Shown piece by piece: positions 61,500 to 64,000 of a stretch of 64,000 bases of DNA. The position numbers and the translations under genes were made by a program. The notes beneath the pieces are model-generated. The model was not told the DNA's origin, did no database searches, and worked only from the letters and a program-made list of their open reading frames with translations. Positions within the stretch are counted from its first letter, which is position 1, and each line of letters begins with the position of its first letter. Source of the stretch: CAYJAZ01 sp964371865 (GTDB lineage Bacteria; Desulfobacterota; Desulfovibrionia; Desulfovibrionales; Desulfovibrionaceae); contig CAYJOR010000001.1 of the NCBI GenBank assembly GCA_964371865.1, positions 111,454-175,453 on the forward strand, in the 5' to 3' direction.

Positions 61500-64000
61500 T
61501 TATTTGATTATTAACTCATCGCCAAATTCAATTGCAGCTTTTAAATCTGCATCTGATAATCCACCAGCACCTTGAAGAGTTATTGTACCTGCTGTATCAT
61601 CATCATCGCCAAATAAAATTTCAACTTTAACATCATCACCATCTCTTGAAACAGATATATTATAGTCATCAGAATTGAAAGCTGTGAGGTCTAAGCTATC
61701 TTTTTCAGATTCGTTATAGGTAAAGTCTACAACAGTATCATTTCTACTTACATCTAGAACTTCGCCATCATCACCAAAGAAGTCATCTGTTCTCCAAATG
61801 AAAGTGTCATTGCCACCGCCACCGAAGAGGATATTACCTGTATTTTCTTCTGATATAAATGAACCTTTACCTGCGTAGATTTCATCTTTTCCGCTACCGC
61901 CGATTAAGATATCGTTTCCGTCGCCACCGAAGATGTGATCATCTCCGCCAAGTCCTAGAATGATATCGTCGCCATCGCCACCGTAGAGGATGTCGTTGCC
62001 GTCATCGTCGTCTTCCATCTCTTCGGCAATGTCTTTGAGGGTTTCAAGCTTTGTAGGATCTTGAGCTGCGTCCACAAGAGCTTGTGAAAGCGCAAGAGCT
62101 TCATCGGCTGTACTTCCACTGTCATCGTCGTCTTCAAGAGTTGTAAGAGCGGTTTCAGTATACATTTTGTCATCTAAGTCCAGCTCACCAGCTAGGTGTG
62201 CAAGTTGACCGATATTACCGTCACCAATGAGTAAATCATCGCCGCCTTGACCGAAGGCCGTGTCATTACCTGCACCGGTGATGATTATGTCGGCATCAGC
62301 GTCATCAACAGGCTTACCTGTGTCAGTATCAGTAGCAGTTTCAAGCCCTGCAAACCATTCTGGGTTTTCACGAACATATTTCATAGCTTCTGAAATAGAA
62401 GGTGAGTAACCTTCAACACCCACAGCTTTCGCCACATGCCCGATAATATCGTTCAAGGTCATACCACCAGCCACAAGGTCATTACCGACCTCTGTGTTGG
62501 CAAGGTTAGTATCTGTGGCGTCGCCGCTCATGTTACCTTGCGTTGGTTTGAAGAGTGAACTTGCATCCGTAGTTACACGAATACTATCTGCAATACCGCT
62601 GAAGCTTTTGTTTAATGCATTAGTAAGCGTATTGCCTGATCCAAAGCCAACAGCAAGGAATTCACCGGTATCACCAAGAGCAGCTTCAAGCCTTTCAACT
62701 TCTACCGGAGTATACGTCTCTGAACTCATAGGCCCATAGGTTATGTTCCCTTTATCATCTTTTATTATGGCTTCTGCGTTGAGTTCCCATTTTCCGTCGT
62801 TATTTTCATCAGTTATAGATAAACGGTATTCAGTTGATGTCTCGCCTCTATTAAACCCTTGGAAAAGAACTTTTCCAGTGCTTACCCAAGTATCGCCTAG
62901 AATTTTATCGTCTGTTGAGAACTGAATATCTTCTTTGCGATGAGTGTACGCATCATCGATAATATCATCGAACCTAACAGTATGATTAGCTTTATCAAAA
63001 GTACCATCATTTGGTTCACCATCGGTAACAAAGAAGAATTTATTATTTTCATTACCATTTGGATCGACGATATTAAACCAATCAGCAGATTGCTTTAATG
63101 CTACATCGTAGTTAGTGCCACCTGTGGCTTCGAGAATTCCGTTATTTTCTACATTGTCATGAAGAGCTTCAATAATAGCGTCAGCTGCATTAGCTTGGTT
63201 CTCTTCATCACTAAGATTAGGTTTATTTGTGTAAATGGCATTCTTACCTGTAGAGTCATAAACTACACCATCTTTAATGGTGAATGTTTCTGGATATGCA
63301 CTAGAATTGAAAGGTACAATCTGTAGATTAATCTCTCCGCCATATTCACCTTGATTAGCATGGTCATATAAAACATCCCCAAGGAAGTCTTCCAAAGCAT
63401 TTTGTACTTCCTGCTTGAGAATACCACTAGTTCCATTATTTGCCATGGATCCTGATACATCTAAAGCGATAGATATATTATAATCAAGCCCCGGAGTAAT
63501 GGTTCCTGAAGTGCCTGCTAAGCCCACAAGGTCATTAGTAGTCGGAGGAGTGTAATCCCAATCAGCTTTTACATTTACTGAGGTTTTATCGCCATCAGCA
63601 TCTGTGATGGTAATATCAAGAGTTTGGCCATCTTTTTCCTTCGGTATGGTAACTACCCAATTGTCATTCTCACCTTCGGTAAGTTTTACACCGTTAAAGT
63701 CTAAGGTACTCCAAGAACCGTCGCCGTTTTCATCAACATTGTATGTAGCTGTAACACCATTTAAGGTAATGGTAGCACCAGCAGTGTAGTCAGCACCAAA
63801 GTCTAAGGTTACAATGCCTTCTGCGGTTGCGGCATCGGCAGTTTCAGGAGCAATGGTTTCGTTACCTATCGCTTCAGGCGCATCGTCTTTCACGACAACT
63901 TCAATTTCTACTTTTTCACCTACTTCATCATTTTCACCCTTGATGGTCATATCAAAGTAAATGGAATCTTGGTCTACATTCTTTTCGCTGTCAATGGCCT
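61500..64000 (-). CDS. VWA/RTX giant adhesin, C-terminal part (partial, type I secretion)
   Basis: The last 832 or so residues of a protein whose N-terminus lies beyond the window; the frame is open to base 64000. In order from the edge: two cadherin/VCBS-like T1SS repeat pieces (YFDMTIKGENDEVGEKVEIE; then V-T-L-D-F-G-A-D-Y), a von Willebrand A domain with metal site DVSGS (about 63465) and FFFVTDGEPNDG, a short linker, and two blocks of RTX calcium repeats (GAGNDTAFGQGGDDLLIGDG; DGDDIILGLGGDDHIFGGDG). A C-terminal module typical of type I-secreted proteins (VVDFTYNESEKDSLDLTAF...) ends it. It is a second large surface adhesin, but with a C-terminal export signal, unlike the LEPR-XLL protein. 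Its ABC exporter is not in the window. Confidence 0.88.
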   Translation of the reverse strand, partial: AIDSEKNVDQDSIYFDMTIKGENDEVGEKVEIEVVVKDDAPEAIGNETIAPETADAATAEGIVTLDFGADYTAGATITLNGVTATYNVDENGDGSWSTLDFNGVKLTEGENDNWVVTIPKEKDGQTLDITITDADGDKTSVNVKADWDYTPPTTNDLVGLAGTSGTITPGLDYNISIALDVSGSMANNGTSGILKQEVQNALEDFLGDVLYDHANQGEYGGEINLQIVPFNSSAYPETFTIKDGVVYDSTGKNAIYTNKPNLSDEENQANAADAIIEALHDNVENNGILEATGGTNYDVALKQSADWFNIVDPNGNENNKFFFVTDGEPNDGTFDKANHTVRFDDIIDDAYTHRKEDIQFSTDDKILGDTWVSTGKVLFQGFNRGETSTEYRLSITDENNDGKWELNAEAIIKDDKGNITYGPMSSETYTPVEVERLEAALGDTGEFLAVGFGSGNTLTNALNKSFSGIADSIRVTTDASSLFKPTQGNMSGDATDTNLANTEVGNDLVAGGMTLNDIIGHVAKAVGVEGYSPSISEAMKYVRENPEWFAGLETATDTDTGKPVDDADADIIITGAGNDTAFGQGGDDLLIGDGNIGQLAHLAGELDLDDKMYTETALTTLEDDDDSGSTADEALALSQALVDAAQDPTKLETLKDIAEEMEDDDDGNDILYGGDGDDIILGLGGDDHIFGGDGNDILIGGSGKDEIYAGKGSFISEENTGNILFGGGGNDTFIWRTDDFFGDDGEVLDVSRNDTVVDFTYNESEKDSLDLTAFNSDDYNISVSRDGDDVKVEILFGDDDDTAGTITLQGAGGLSDADLKAAIEFGDELIIK

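Overview
The window is AT-rich, densely coded DNA from a Gram-negative bacterium with an outer membrane: it encodes a TolC-type outer-membrane protein, periplasmic adaptors, TRAP transport and lipoproteins. TRAP uptake, an extracellular sensor with a LuxR output, sigma-54 control and partner-switching phosphatases together suggest a low-GC relative of Desulfovibrio (Desulfobacterota). This is inferred from gene content only; no rRNA or marker gene is present. No tRNA, rRNA, CRISPR array, prophage or transposase gene was seen.

Layout. 1-4.15 kb (+): end of a TRAP permease (dctM), dctP, a GldA-type glycerol dehydrogenase, dctQ and a LysR regulator. 4.2-10.3 kb: a small ankyrin protein; a solute-binding lipoprotein paired with a membrane-anchored LuxR-type sensor; a DUF547 protein; and a divergent nitroreductase/HxlR pair. 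10.6-45.8 kb (-): a 35-kb block read in one direction. It runs tolC, hlyD-like adaptor, DUF3467 protein, GAF-HlyD fusion, PqqD-like/M50/HlyD fusion, shortened SecA-like ATPase, LuxR regulator, terminator, and then a single 25-kb gene for an 8331-residue LEPR-XLL surface protein. 46.4-52.5 kb: a partner-switching module (STAS protein, a SpoIIE-type protein that has lost catalytic residues, an AAA+/Fis activator, and a kinase-sensor-phosphatase fusion). 52.8-56.3 kb (-): two cell-surface glycan genes. 56.5-61.2 kb (-): a FecCD-type metal-chelate ABC importer with two accessory genes. 61.5-64 kb (-): the C-terminal part of a VWA/RTX type I-secreted adhesin that continues beyond the window.

How it fits together. 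The most interesting system is the 35-kb block. It looks like a dedicated export machine for a giant surface protein that has no classical signal peptide. The usual T1SS ABC transporter is absent from the block; in its place stand a SecA-like motor and an M50-type membrane protein fused to an adaptor, alongside two more HlyD-like proteins and a TolC channel. The block and the partner-switching module diverge from a shared 660-bp region. That region carries a good sigma-54 promoter facing the STAS gene, a weaker one facing tolC, and paired ATGCC repeats between them, so biofilm or surface-attachment signalling may control the secretion locus. A small non-autonomous inverted-repeat element (MITE-like, apparent TA target) occurs at least seven times, in whole or in part, mostly at operon joints. 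One copy supplies the last codons of a glycosyltransferase gene.
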